Source of the DNA: Thermodesulfatator autotrophicus
GTDB taxonomy: Bacteria; Desulfobacterota; Thermodesulfobacteria; Thermodesulfobacteriales; Thermodesulfatatoraceae
DNA length: 60,381 nucleotides
Assembly: GCF_001642325.1 (NCBI RefSeq)
Contig: NZ_LSFI01000008.1
Coordinates: 1 to 60,381 of the forward strand
Direction: 5' to 3'
How positions within the stretch are numbered: the first letter of the stretch is position 1; every line of letters begins with the position of its first letter. Below, piece after piece: positions 8,714 to 17,533 of this stretch. The notes under the pieces are model-generated. The model was given only the letters and a program-made list of their open reading frames with translations. It did not search any database and was not told the origin of the DNA. Both the position numbers and the translations under genes were made by a program.

Positions 8714-10421
8714 CAGAACCTGCTGTAACCCTTTCTTTGAGAAAATTTATAGCTTCTTCTTCGCTTAAAAGCCTTTTTTCGCCTGTAGCACGTTCTTTGA
8801 TTTCAAGCTTTCCTTCCTTTTCAAAGGTTTTACCTACTACCAGTTGGCAGGGGAAGCCTATCAGATCAGCGTCTTTAAATTTCACACCTGGACGTTCATT
8901 TCTTTCGTCCCATAAAACTTCGATCCCTTCGGCTTCAAGCTTTTTATAAAGCCTTTCTGAAACTTCCATAAGAGAGGTATTTTTGGGATTAAGGGTGAGC
9001 AGGACCACGTGAAAGGGTGCTATGTTTACAGGCCAGATAATTCCATTTTCATCGTGGTTTTGTTCAATGGCTGCCGCCATGGTACGCGAGACCCCTATGC
9101 CATAACAACCCATTACAAAAGGCCGTTCTTTGCCTTCGGCGTCAAGGAAAGTGGCTCCCATGGCCTCGCTGTATTTAGTGCCCAGCTTAAACACATGGCC
9201 AACTTCTATGCCGCGCACCAGCTTAAGAGGCTTACCACACTTAGGGCAGGGGTCTCCTTCAATCACATTTCTTAGATCAAAGAACGCTTCTATCTGGAAA
9301 TCCCTGGGATAATTAACGTTTACGTAATGGGCATCAGCCTCATTGGCCCCTACAATAAAGTTTTTAAGACCTGTTATAGCTTTATCAGCGATGATTTTTA
9401 CACCAGAAAGCCCCACCGGGCCGGCAAAGCCTACCGGAGCGCTGGTAAGCTTTTCCACAGTTTCAGAATCAGCCATTTGTACCTCTTCTGCGTTCAGGGC
9501 CTTTCTCAATTTTATTTCGTTTAACTCGTGGTCTCCGCGGATTAACACCGCGTAAGGTTGGCCATCAACGATATATATCAGGGTTTTGACCAGTTTTTCT
9601 GGAGAAACGCCCAAAAAAGCCGTAACTTCTTCAACTTTTCTGGCCTCAGGAGTTGCTACCTTTTCTAGGGGTTTTTCAGGCTCATCTGGATAAGAAAACT
9701 CTCTTTGAGCCTCAGCCATTTCTAAATTAGCGGCATAACCACAGGCCGGGCAGGTGGCTATTACGTCTTCGCCGGTATCTGCCAACACCATAAATTCGTG
9801 GGACTCGCTACCACCGATGGCCCCTGTATCAGCTAATACAGCCCTAAATTTAAGACCACATCTTTTGAAGATGCGCTCGTAGGCTTCGTACATGGTCTGA
9901 TAACTTTTATCAAGACCTTCTTCATCAACATCAAAGCTATAGGCGTCTTTCATGATAAATTCTCGCCCCCGCATAAGGCCGAAACGAGGTCTTATCTCGT
10001 CTCTAAACTTGGTTGCAATCTGATAAAGTATAAGAGGGAGCTGGCGATAAGATCTAACTTCTCCTCTTACCAGGTCAGTAATAACTTCTTCGTGGGTGGG
10101 GCCCAAGCAGAAATCATGGTCTTTGCGGTCTTTGAAGCGCAATAGCTCTTTGCCGAACTTATCCCAGCGGCCGGTTTCCCGCCACAATTCACCTGGTTGT
10201 ACCAGAGGCATTAAAACCTCTAGGGCCCCGGCCCGGTTCATTTCTTCACGGACGATATTTTCCACTTTGCGCAAAACCCTAAGCCCCAGAGGAAGAAAAT
10301 TATATATACCTGAGGCCACCCGTCTTATCATACCAGCGCGTAGCAAAAGTTTGTGGCTAACAACCTCTGCCTCAGCCGGCTCTTCTCGTAAGGTGGGAGC
10401 AAAATAGCGACTGAACCGCAT
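8706..10421 (-). CDS. proS: Prolyl-tRNA synthetase
   Basis: A 571-residue class II synthetase of the bacterial type, charging tRNA-Pro. Motif 1 lies in the N-terminal [11 protein letters not shown] region, motif 2 in [20 protein letters not shown] and motif 3 in [17 protein letters not shown]. An INS/YbaK editing domain fills about residues 220-390 (ending [10 protein letters not shown]), and the anticodon-binding domain follows. AAAGGAGG precedes the ATG. It leads the proS-tlyA pair and is transcribed divergently from cooC. Confidence 0.96.
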   Translation of the reverse strand: MRFSRYFAPTLREEPAEAEVVSHKLLLRAGMIRRVASGIYNFLPLGLRVLRKVENIVREEMNRAGALEVLMPLVQPGELWRETGRWDKFGKELLRFKDRKDHDFCLGPTHEEVITDLVRGEVRSYRQLPLILYQIATKFRDEIRPRFGLMRGREFIMKDAYSFDVDEEGLDKSYQTMYEAYERIFKRCGLKFRAVLADTGAIGGSESHEFMVLADTGEDVIATCPACGYAANLEMAEAQREFSYPDEPEKPLEKVATPEARKVEEVTAFLGVSPEKLVKTLIYIVDGQPYAVLIRGDHELNEIKLRKALNAEEVQMADSETVEKLTSAPVGFAGPVGLSGVKIIADKAITGLKNFIVGANEADAHYVNVNYPRDFQIEAFFDLRNVIEGDPCPKCGKPLKLVRGIEVGHVFKLGTKYSEAMGATFLDAEGKERPFVMGCYGIGVSRTMAAAIEQNHDENGIIWPVNIAPFHVVLLTLNPKNTSLMEVSERLYKKLEAEGIEVLWDERNERPGVKFKDADLIGFPCQLVVGKTFEKEGKLEIKERATGEKRLLSEEEAINFLKERVTAGSGE

Positions 10422-10543
10422 AATGCCTCCTTTGCTTTCTAGTTGCTAATAAACTAAGGGACAGGCAAAATTTTTCAAGTTACACTAAGGCTATTTAAAT
10501 TAGTACTGGCAAAAATTATTTTTAGCTGCTAAAAATTCTTAAC

Positions 10544-11296
10544 ATGAAGATAGCTGTTTGTGGGAAAGGTGGAGTAGGAAAGTCAACTATAGCGGCCTTG
10601 CTTTGTGGTGCTCTTTTAGAAAAGGGCTATAAAGTGTTAGCCATAGACGCGGACCCAAGCCCCCATTTAGCTCGTTTACTTGGCTTTAAAGAAGCGGATA
10701 AAGTCACCCCCATTGCCGAGATGAAAGACCTCCTTACCGCCAGAGCCGAAAAAGACGGTCCTTTTTATTCTCTCAACCCTAAAGTAGATGACCTTCCTGA
10801 AAAATTTACCCTTGTTAAAAATGGTTTAAAACTCATGGTTCTCGGAGCGGTTAAAGAAGCGGGAGGAGGTTGTGCCTGCCCGGAACAAACCGTTTTACGG
10901 CGTCTCCTTTCTTTTCTGCTCTTACAGAGCAAAGAAGCGATTGTAATTGACCTGGAAGCAGGGGTAGAACCTTTTGGCCGCGCCACTATTTCTGCCATTG
11001 ACGCCGTGCTAATAGTAGTGCAGCCTTACCGTGGAAGCATAGAAACAGCTAAACAAATAGCCAAAATGGCCAAAGACCTCGGGGTAAAAAAGATATTTTT
11101 TGTGGCTAACAATATAGAAGACAAAGAAGACCTTATTTTCCTGGAAAAAGAGCTTGGGGCCCAGGTGCTAGTTCACTTCCCTGCCAGTCAAGAGCTAGCC
11201 AGGGCGGAAAGAAAAGGGCAATCAATTTTAGATATCGAACCTCCCAAAAAAGTGGCTATTAAACTGGTAGAAAGACTTGAAAATCATTTAAAATGA
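10544..11296 (+). CDS. cooC: CooC-like nickel-insertion ATPase
   Basis: A 250-residue MinD/ParA-type P-loop ATPase. The deviant Walker A CGKGGVGKST (6-15) and the CxC pair Cys110-Cys112 (GGGCACPE) match CooC, which dimerises around a metal through CxC and helps load nickel into carbon monoxide dehydrogenase. No CODH gene is within the window, so the client is elsewhere or the protein serves another metalloenzyme. Its stop overlaps the folE2 start by 4 bp (ATGA). An AT-rich leader of about 120 bp separates it from proS. Confidence 0.85.
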   Translation: MKIAVCGKGGVGKSTIAALLCGALLEKGYKVLAIDADPSPHLARLLGFKEADKVTPIAEMKDLLTARAEKDGPFYSLNPKVDDLPEKFTLVKNGLKLMVLGAVKEAGGGCACPEQTVLRRLLSFLLLQSKEAIVIDLEAGVEPFGRATISAIDAVLIVVQPYRGSIETAKQIAKMAKDLGVKKIFFVANNIEDKEDLIFLEKELGAQVLVHFPASQELARAERKGQSILDIEPPKKVAIKLVERLENHLK

Positions 11297-12075
11297 GCGA
11301 GCTCAAAGACGTTCAAAGCTTGCCAGATTATCGGCAGATAGAGATAGATAAAGTTGGTATAAAGGGTATTCGCTATCCTGTCTCTGTCCTTGACCGCCAT
11401 AAAGGTATACAGCATACCATTGCGGAAATAAATATGTACGTGGACTTACCACATCATTTTAAAGGCACCCACATGAGCCGCTTTGTGGAAATTTTGAACG
11501 AATTTCGCCACGAAATTCACATTAAAAAGATACTCTGTATTTTGCAGGAAATGAGAAAACGCTTAACCGCCAAAGTAGCCCATATAGAAATGTCGTTTCC
11601 TTTTTTTATGGAAAAAGAGGCTCCTGTTTCAAAAGCTGTGGGCCTTATGGGATATAATTGCCGAATTTTGGGATCTATGGGAGAAAATTTTCGTGACCTT
11701 GTTCTTGAAGTAGAAGTTCCAATTATGACGGTTTGCCCTTGTTCCAAAGAAATAAGTGCGAAGGGGGCTCATAATCAAAGGGGAATTGTCAGGGTAAAAG
11801 TGAGGTTTAAAAAATTTATCTGGATTGAAGAGCTAATTGAAATTGTAGAAAAATGTGCCTCTTCGCCAGTTTATCCCTTACTGAAAAGGACTGACGAAAA
11901 ATTTGTGACGGAATGGGCTTACGACCATCCCATGTTCGTAGAGGATGTAGTTAGAGAAGTATGCAGCCGGCTTACCGAGAACCAAGAAATTACCTGGTTC
12001 TCGGTTGAGGCTGAAAACTTTGAGTCTATCCATGCCCATAACGCTTATGCTTTTATTGAACGCAATAAAAATTAA
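11293..12075 (+). CDS. folE2: GTP cyclohydrolase I type B
   Basis: A 260-residue GCYH-IB enzyme turning GTP into 7,8-dihydroneopterin triphosphate, the first step of both folate and queuosine synthesis. Landmarks are GIKGIRYPVSVLDR at the N-terminus, LPHHFKGTHMSRF (52-64) and the metal/catalytic cysteine region TVCPCSKEIS (Cys148) followed by GAHNQRG. The length is normal for FolE2. It is coupled to cooC by ATGA and overlaps the convergent zinc-ribbon gene by 4 bp. folK, queD, queE and queA elsewhere in the window are its pathway partners. Confidence 0.95.
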   Translation: MSELKDVQSLPDYRQIEIDKVGIKGIRYPVSVLDRHKGIQHTIAEINMYVDLPHHFKGTHMSRFVEILNEFRHEIHIKKILCILQEMRKRLTAKVAHIEMSFPFFMEKEAPVSKAVGLMGYNCRILGSMGENFRDLVLEVEVPIMTVCPCSKEISAKGAHNQRGIVRVKVRFKKFIWIEELIEIVEKCASSPVYPLLKRTDEKFVTEWAYDHPMFVEDVVREVCSRLTENQEITWFSVEAENFESIHAHNAYAFIERNKN

Positions 12076-12284
12076 GCGGTTTGTTGTTCTTCTATTTCAA
12101 GTTCCAGTTCAAAAAAGCTTTCACCACAGTCATAACACTTAACATCCAGGGTATTATCAATGAGTGATACGTAGATTTCATCGCAACCACAAGAAGGGCA
12201 AGGGCCTTCTACCTGTTCTTCTACTACTTGTTTGATATCTTCCTGTATTTCCTTTGGTATATCTGGGTCAAAATATATTTTCAC
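12072..12284 (-). CDS. Small acidic zinc-ribbon protein
   Basis: A 70-residue protein with two CxxC-type knuckles (CPSCGCDE and CYDCGE) forming a likely zinc ribbon, and an acidic C-terminus. It starts at GTG behind an excellent GAGGAGG site. It is separated from the lytic transglycosylase by about 100 bp of AT-rich sequence, so it may have its own promoter. The family is not recognised; it could be a nucleic-acid-binding accessory protein. Confidence 0.7.
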   Translation of the reverse strand: MKIYFDPDIPKEIQEDIKQVVEEQVEGPCPSCGCDEIYVSLIDNTLDVKCYDCGESFFELELEIEEQQTA

Positions 12285-12386
12285 GGCTTCCTCCTCTCTA
12301 AAAGGCTACGTTAATATTGTTACTTATATTGTAAAGCGTAATATGTCTATTTTTAAGATGGAAAATAGAAAAAACGACAAAAATTT

Positions 12387-12944
12387 TTATTTTTTATACT
12401 TTGAATAGAAATAAAGGACTTTTTTTACATAATGGCGAGTTTCTGGATAAGGTGGAATTTTTTTGAATTTTTTAACTTTATTAGGCCCGGCATTGTACGC
12501 CGCTAAAGCTAACTCAAGACTTTCAAATTCTTCCAATAAATCTTTTAAGAAAGCCGCGGCTGCCCTAACATTTTCTTCCAGATGAAAGCAATTTTTAACT
12601 CCATAAGCCTTGGCTGTAGCTGGCATAAGCTGCATGAGCCCTTGTGCTCCTTTGTGAGATACTGCGTAGGGGTCAAAATTGGACTCTACTCTGGCAATAG
12701 CTTTAAGCAAGGCCGGGTCAATCCCGTAAAGACGGCCTGCTTTTTGAAAAATTCGTTCAGGAATTTTAGGCTTAGTTCTTTTTATCAGGATATGGTTGGT
12801 AGGAATATTAGTTATATAAAGGGTTCCTGAGGCATCGCGGTAATAATAAAGTTCAGCTAAAGAAGGGGAACAATAAAAAGAAAAAAGTATCAGCCAGAAG
12901 AAGAGGCCTTGGCCTTTTTTTCGGCTAAAAACTTTTGGCGGCAT
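12387..12944 (-). CDS. Lytic transglycosylase (SLT domain)
   Basis: A 185-residue exported murein lyase. From the ATG at 12944 (MPPKVFSRKKGQG) there is a clear signal peptide (basic stretch, then LFFWLILFSFYCSPSLA), a short DUF4124-like segment (LYYYRDASGTLYITN) and a C-terminal SLT domain with catalytic Glu in AIARVESNFDPYAVS, then GLMQLMPATA and LALAAYNAGP. A longer open frame runs to 13010, but the upstream residues overlap the YHS gene and hide the signal peptide, so the shorter start is preferred. The 5' end overlaps the YHS gene by 55 bp. Confidence 0.9.
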   Translation of the reverse strand: MPPKVFSRKKGQGLFFWLILFSFYCSPSLAELYYYRDASGTLYITNIPTNHILIKRTKPKIPERIFQKAGRLYGIDPALLKAIARVESNFDPYAVSHKGAQGLMQLMPATAKAYGVKNCFHLEENVRAAAAFLKDLLEEFESLELALAAYNAGPNKVKKFKKIPPYPETRHYVKKVLYFYSKYKK

Positions 12945-13171
12945 TCTTCGCTGCAAAAATAATAAACTTTTCCCTGCCATATAGCTGTGTAAGCACTTTT
13001 TCGCGGGCAATAAACCCCGCAGACCGGGTCTTTTACCAACTTATCGGCTACTTCGGGAAGAGAACTTGAAGTTTTAGACTTAGGGCGAACACGTCGTAAA
13101 TCTTTCCAGATAGCTTTTAATGCAAACCAGATAAGCCAAATGAGAACTATAATGAGGATTATTCTAAACAT
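12890..13171 (-). CDS. Membrane-anchored YHS-like (PP0621-type) protein
   Basis: A 93-residue protein with one N-terminal membrane helix (IILIIVLIWLIWFALKAIW), a basic linker and a YHS/TRASH-like metal-binding end: DPVCGVYCPRK, then YYFCSEECRQKF. Such domains bind heavy metals or iron-sulfur through the cysteines. The layout matches the PP0621 family of unknown function. It overlaps folK at its 5' end by 13 bp and the transglycosylase at its 3' end. Confidence 0.75.
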   Translation of the reverse strand: MFRIILIIVLIWLIWFALKAIWKDLRRVRPKSKTSSSLPEVADKLVKDPVCGVYCPRKSAYTAIWQGKVYYFCSEECRQKFLAEKKAKASSSG

Positions 13172-13665
13172 AATGGCCCCAAATCTTTTATGGCCTCTCT
13201 TTCTGAAGTAGGCCGTTCAAACAAAAGTTCTTTATATGTCTTTTTTAGCATAGGATGTTTTTCATGAGGAAGCAATTCAGCAAGCGGGATTAAAACAAAG
13301 GATCGTTCATAGAGTCTTTTATGGGGTAGAGAAAGCAGAGAAGAATTAAGGACTATTCCCTCGTAGAGCAAAATGTCTAGGTCAAGGGAACGGTCTGTAA
13401 TTTCTCCGGTCCTCCGGCGTCCATATTTTAATTCAATTTGCCAGAGGCAAAAAAGCAAAGCCCAAGGAGAATGTGAGGTTTTTATTTCCGCTACCAGGTT
13501 ATAGAAATATTTATCAGAAGAGAACCCCACAGGTGGTGTTAAGTAAAGGTGAGACCATCGTATAAGAGAGATACCAGGAAAGGTCTTGAGGGCCCAAAGG
13601 GCCCTCTGACAAAAAAATTTCCGGTTTCCCAGATTAGAGCCTATGCCAATAAAGGCTCGTTTTAA
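13159..13665 (-). CDS. folK: HPPK (folate synthesis) with no canonical start codon
   Basis: 2-amino-4-hydroxy-6-hydroxymethyldihydropteridine pyrophosphokinase, which pyrophosphorylates the pterin before coupling to pABA. The essential N-terminus KRAFIGIGSNLGNR and the later DRSLDLDILLYEG and LPHKRLYERSFVLIPL are all in one frame, about 168 residues. The only standard start in frame is GTG 13530, which would delete the GSNLGNR substrate loop. Upstream the frame is open to a TGA at 13699-13701 but holds no ATG, GTG or TTG. Candidate starts are ACG 13686 (7 nt after GGAGG), TTA 13665 (where family members have Met, overlapping the dapL stop) and ATT 13650. The 5' boundary given here is therefore homology-based. 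Confidence 0.8.
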   Translation of the reverse strand, partial: LKRAFIGIGSNLGNRKFFCQRALWALKTFPGISLIRWSHLYLTPPVGFSSDKYFYNLVAEIKTSHSPWALLFCLWQIELKYGRRRTGEITDRSLDLDILLYEGIVLNSSLLSLPHKRLYERSFVLIPLAELLPHEKHPMLKKTYKELLFERPTSEREAIKDLGPLCLE

Positions 13666-14825
13666 AACTTGAGGGAGGAGATGCGTTTGATAGCCTCCTC
13701 AAGGCGATTTTCGTCAACGGTTAGGGCCACTCTGAAAAAGCCTTCACCAGGCTCCCCAAAGCCATTTCCAGGTGTTACTACAATGCCTGCTTCTTTAAGG
13801 AGTTTGGCCGCAAAGTCAGCCGAGGTATAGCCGTCAGGGACCTTGGCCCAGACGTAAAAAGTGGCTTTAGGGGCCTCCACTTGAAAACCAAGCTTTTTCA
13901 ACCCTTCAACCAAGACATCACGGCGTTTTTTGAAGATACCTCTGAACTCAGCCACGCACTGCTGGTCCCCTGTGAGAGCAGCTATAGCTGCCTCTTGAAC
14001 CACCTGAAAGGCACCAGAGTCAACATTGTTTTTTACTTTAGTAAGCCCGGCAATAAGAGACTCATTGCCTACAGCAAAGGCTATTCGCCAGCCAGTCATG
14101 CAGTAAGTCTTAGAAAGGCTATGAAACTCTATGGCCACCTCTTTGGCACCATCAACTTCTAAGATGCTTGGGGGCAGGTAATCGTCAAAATAAAGCTCGG
14201 TATAAGCGGCATCGTGGGCCACTATCAAATTATGTTCTTTGGCAAAATTTACTACCTTGGCAAAGAACTCTTTATCAACCACCGCGGCGGTGGGATTATT
14301 GGGATAGTTGAGCCAGAGGATTTTGGCCCGGGAGAGAATATCTTGAGGAATACTTTCTAAATCCGGCAAAAAGTTATTTTTAGGGAGAAGAGGCAGATAA
14401 TAAGTTTCCCCACCAGCAAAAAGGGTACCTATGTGGTATACAGGATAAGCGGGAGTGGGCACCAGGACCACATCACCAGGATTTACGAATGCCAGAGGGA
14501 AGTGAGCAATACCTTCCTTTGAGCCTATAAGAGAAACAACCTCTTTTTGCGGGTCAAGCTCAACACCAAAACGGTTTTTTATCCAGCTGGCCGCTGCTTT
14601 ACGAAAAGAAAACATTCCCACACTTGAGGGATAGTGATGATTTTCTGGATTATCCAAGGCTTTTTTAGCCGCCTCAACAATATGAGAAGGGGTGGGAAGG
14701 TCAGGGTCTCCCACCCCCAGGTCTATCACATCTACACCCTTAGCCTGGACTTCGGCCTTCATGCGGTCAAGCTCTACAAAGAGATATGGCGGAAGTTTTT
14801 GCAATCGCTCAGAAAAAGAAAACAT
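13662..14825 (-). CDS. dapL: LL-diaminopimelate aminotransferase-type class I aminotransferase
   Basis: A 387-residue fold-type I PLP enzyme. The PLP lysine lies in FHSLSKTYCMTGWRIAF, with LNYPNNPTAAV and HDAAYTELYFDD upstream. This set is characteristic of DapL, which makes LL-diaminopimelate for lysine and cell wall in one step; related aspartate aminotransferases are the alternative. It sits 9 bp after ino1 and overlaps folK. Confidence 0.85.
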   Translation of the reverse strand: MFSFSERLQKLPPYLFVELDRMKAEVQAKGVDVIDLGVGDPDLPTPSHIVEAAKKALDNPENHHYPSSVGMFSFRKAAASWIKNRFGVELDPQKEVVSLIGSKEGIAHFPLAFVNPGDVVLVPTPAYPVYHIGTLFAGGETYYLPLLPKNNFLPDLESIPQDILSRAKILWLNYPNNPTAAVVDKEFFAKVVNFAKEHNLIVAHDAAYTELYFDDYLPPSILEVDGAKEVAIEFHSLSKTYCMTGWRIAFAVGNESLIAGLTKVKNNVDSGAFQVVQEAAIAALTGDQQCVAEFRGIFKKRRDVLVEGLKKLGFQVEAPKATFYVWAKVPDGYTSADFAAKLLKEAGIVVTPGNGFGEPGEGFFRVALTVDENRLEEAIKRISSLKF

Positions 14826-14834
14826 ACCTTCCTC

Positions 14835-15941
14835 CTAACGTTCACGTTTGCCTTCAATAAATTCCAAAACCATTTGCCTAGCTACATCGTCAGGATACTG
14901 TTTGGGTGGATGTTTCATGGTGTAAGCAGATATAGAAAGAAGTGGCCCGGCTATACCACGGTCTTTAGCCAGCTTGGCACAACGGATGGCATCCATAGCG
15001 GAACCAGCAGAGTTAGGCGAATCTTCAACACTTAGCTTTAATTCTATGTACATAGGCACTCCACCAAAAAGCTCACCTTCCAGCCGGATATAGGCGATCT
15101 TATTGTCCTTAAGCCAGGGAATCCAGTCAGAAGGGCCAATATGGATATTATCTGACCCAATATCATAAGGCAGAAGAGAAGTTACAGCTTCGGTCTTGGA
15201 AACTTTTTTGGTGCTTAAACGTTCACGGGCGAGCATATTAAGAAAGTCCGTATTCCCACCAAAGTTTACCTGGTAAGAACGTTTTACTGGAACACCCCGG
15301 TCAATCATGAGCTTGGTAAGTACACGATGAACAATAGTAGCTCCTACCTGGCTTTTGATATCGTCTCCTACGGCCGGGATACCCGCTTCTTCAAAGCGCT
15401 TACCCCATTCTTCTGAAACAATAAAGGTGGGCATGGCATTTATAAAAGCTACCCCGGCCTTAAGGCAGGCCTCGGCGTAAAAACGGGCTGCCTGTTCAGA
15501 CCCAACTGGTACATAATTTATTAAAACGTCGGCGCCCGTGTCTTTAAGTACAGCTACCACGTCTTCAAGTTCGTCTTCTTTTTCAGAAGAAAGAACAAAA
15601 GATTTTTCAGGCGGATAATCTTTCATATGGGGGGCAAAACCATCAAGGACTTTGCCCTTTCTAACTATAGTACCAAACTTTGGGACGTCGGGATAAAACA
15701 CGGTGGTACAATTTGGCGGGGCAAAAATGGCCTCAGAAACATCTTTACCCACTTTGCGTTCGTCTATATCCCAGGCTGCTACTACTTCAATATCCCAGGG
15801 TTTATATCCGCCTATATCAGGGAACATAACTCCTTGAGAAATATCAAGGCCTTTATCACGATAATAAAAAATTCCCTGGATTAAGGAACTGGCACAATTT
15901 CCTACACCCGCTATAGCGAGTTTTATTTTCTTTTCACCCAT
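14835..15941 (-). CDS. ino1: Myo-inositol-1-phosphate synthase
   Basis: A 368-residue NAD-dependent isomerase converting glucose-6-phosphate to L-myo-inositol-1-phosphate. The N-terminal Rossmann loop is AIAGVGNCASSLIQG (about 9-23); NYVPVGSEQAARFYAE, GDDIKSQVGATIVHR and the NFGGNTDFLNM block are MIPS signatures. The length and motifs match the short actinobacterial/archaeal class. The gene lies between a DUF1232 protein and dapL on the minus strand. With the CDP-alcohol phosphatidyltransferase 2.4 kb away it implies inositol phospholipids. Confidence 0.93.
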   Translation of the reverse strand: MGEKKIKLAIAGVGNCASSLIQGIFYYRDKGLDISQGVMFPDIGGYKPWDIEVVAAWDIDERKVGKDVSEAIFAPPNCTTVFYPDVPKFGTIVRKGKVLDGFAPHMKDYPPEKSFVLSSEKEDELEDVVAVLKDTGADVLINYVPVGSEQAARFYAEACLKAGVAFINAMPTFIVSEEWGKRFEEAGIPAVGDDIKSQVGATIVHRVLTKLMIDRGVPVKRSYQVNFGGNTDFLNMLARERLSTKKVSKTEAVTSLLPYDIGSDNIHIGPSDWIPWLKDNKIAYIRLEGELFGGVPMYIELKLSVEDSPNSAGSAMDAIRCAKLAKDRGIAGPLLSISAYTMKHPPKQYPDDVARQMVLEFIEGKRER

Positions 15942-15987
15942 TTCTCAACCCCCTGCTATTTTCTATTTCGTTAAGAAAATAAGAATT

Positions 15988-16377
15988 CTATTCAAAACTG
16001 CCAAGAACTGACTCTCGCACTCGCGGAGGTAAAAGCTTGACCCCTATTTCCACTATTTTTTTCACCAGGGAAACAATATCTTCTTCGCCCTCCCAATTAT
16101 CACGCAAGACCTGTTCGTTGGTGTGATAAAGTAAGCGTAAAAGAGCAAGGCCCACCAGGTAAAGATCATCCACCATGCCGAAAAAAGGTATCATGTCAGG
16201 GATAAAATCCAGAGGATTCATTAAATAGACTATGGCTGCGGCTAAAATAGTCTTATCCTTGGCGGGTACTCTAGGGTCTTTAAGCAATTTGTAAAGTAAT
16301 TTGAGGAACTTGGGCATTAATTTAATGTATTTCTGGGCTTCTTTTTTAGCTTTAACTAAATTCAAGGCTGCCTCCAT
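15988..16377 (-). CDS. DUF1232 / YkvA-like membrane protein
   Basis: A 129-residue protein with the DUF1232 core: KLLKDPRVPAKDKTILAAA, then YLMNPLDFIPDMIPFFGMVDD (split here), forming one or two short membrane-associated helices. The function of the family is unknown. It is the first gene of the minus-strand run that continues into ino1 46 bp on. Confidence 0.85.
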   Translation of the reverse strand: MEAALNLVKAKKEAQKYIKLMPKFLKLLYKLLKDPRVPAKDKTILAAAIVYLMNPLDFIPDMIPFFGMVDDLYLVGLALLRLLYHTNEQVLRDNWEGEEDIVSLVKKIVEIGVKLLPPRVRESVLGSFE

Positions 16378-16456
16378 AAAGTTTTGCCCATATTATAAAC
16401 AGTTAAAAGATGTTATAATCAGATGAAAAAGCTTTGCAACTTCTTTTGTAACAGAA

Positions 16457-17533
16457 ATGTCCAGAATTACCAGAAAGAATACTAAAACTATCAGGGTCGG
16501 CAACATTTTTATTGGCGGTGGTCATCCGGTAGTGGTGCAATCTATGACCAATACTGACACCCGGGATATTGCCACCACCGTAGCCCAGATTAAGCGCCTT
16601 GAAGAAGTAGGCTGTGAACTGATAAGGGTGGCTGTGCCTGATGAAGAAGCCGCTGAGGCTATCAGAGAAATAAAAAAACAGATAAGCATTCCCCTGGTAG
16701 CAGACATTCATTTTGATTGGCGGCTGGCTATAGCCTCCCTTGAGGCCGGGGCAGATGGTATTCGCATAAATCCTGGCAATATAAAAGGCCTTGAAAACGT
16801 GCGCAAAGTCATTCTTGCCGCTAAAGAGCGAGGAGCTGCGGTGAGAGTGGGAGTTAACGCTGGCTCACTTGAAAAAGACCTTATCCGCAAATGGAAAGGC
16901 CCCACCGCCGAGGCCCTGGTAGAAAGTGCCCTGAGACACCTTGATTTTATAGTGGGAGACCTTGGTTTTGAAAACCTTAAGGTTTCTCTTAAATCTTCAG
17001 ACGCTTGGACGACCATAAATGCTTATCGTCTGTTTTCTCAGAAAAGCGATTTTCCTCTTCATCTTGGGGTCACGGAAGCCGGAGGCCTTATTGCTGGCAC
17101 GGTAAAAAGTGCCTTTGCCCTGGGGCTTTTGCTTTCAGAGGGCATAGGTGATACCATTCGTGTTTCCCTCACCAGAGATCCTGAAGAAGAAATCCAGGTG
17201 GCTTATGAGATTTTGCGGGCCGTGGGTTTGCGCGAGCGTGGCCCAGAAATTATTTCCTGTCCAACCTGTGGCCGATGCGAGATAGACCTCTTCCCCATTG
17301 CCGAAGAGGTAGAAAAATTTGCCAGAGGTATTGAACAGCCTATCAAGCTTGCGGTGATGGGTTGTGTGGTAAACGGTCCTGGGGAAGCCCGCGAGGCAGA
17401 CGTAGGCCTTGCTGGAGGCAAAGGCGTGGGACTAATTTTTCGCAGGGGAAAAATTGTAAAAAAAGTAAAGGAAAAAGAAATCCTTTCAGCCTTTTTTGCT
17501 GAGGTTAAGGCTTTTCTGGAAGAGCATTCTTAA
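16457..17533 (+). CDS. ispG: (E)-4-hydroxy-3-methylbut-2-enyl-diphosphate synthase
   Basis: A 358-residue iron-sulfur enzyme of the non-mevalonate isoprenoid pathway, converting MEcPP to HMBPP. It has the N-terminal VQSMTNTDTRD block, GADGIRINPGNI, and the three 4Fe-4S cysteines in SCPTCGRCE and VMGCVVNGPGEA. The length fits the compact bacterial form. A TATAAT box lies about 40 bp upstream, but no strong ribosome site is seen. Its last 29 bp overlap the convergent rsmI gene. Confidence 0.95.
   Translation: MSRITRKNTKTIRVGNIFIGGGHPVVVQSMTNTDTRDIATTVAQIKRLEEVGCELIRVAVPDEEAAEAIREIKKQISIPLVADIHFDWRLAIASLEAGADGIRINPGNIKGLENVRKVILAAKERGAAVRVGVNAGSLEKDLIRKWKGPTAEALVESALRHLDFIVGDLGFENLKVSLKSSDAWTTINAYRLFSQKSDFPLHLGVTEAGGLIAGTVKSAFALGLLLSEGIGDTIRVSLTRDPEEEIQVAYEILRAVGLRERGPEIISCPTCGRCEIDLFPIAEEVEKFARGIEQPIKLAVMGCVVNGPGEAREADVGLAGGKGVGLIFRRGKIVKKVKEKEILSAFFAEVKAFLEEHS

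Noticed and set aside
13588-13606. Perfect 8-bp hairpin GAGGGCCC-AAA-GGGCCCTC as a terminator
   Set aside because: It lies inside the folK coding sequence (ALWAL region) and has no T-run on either side.
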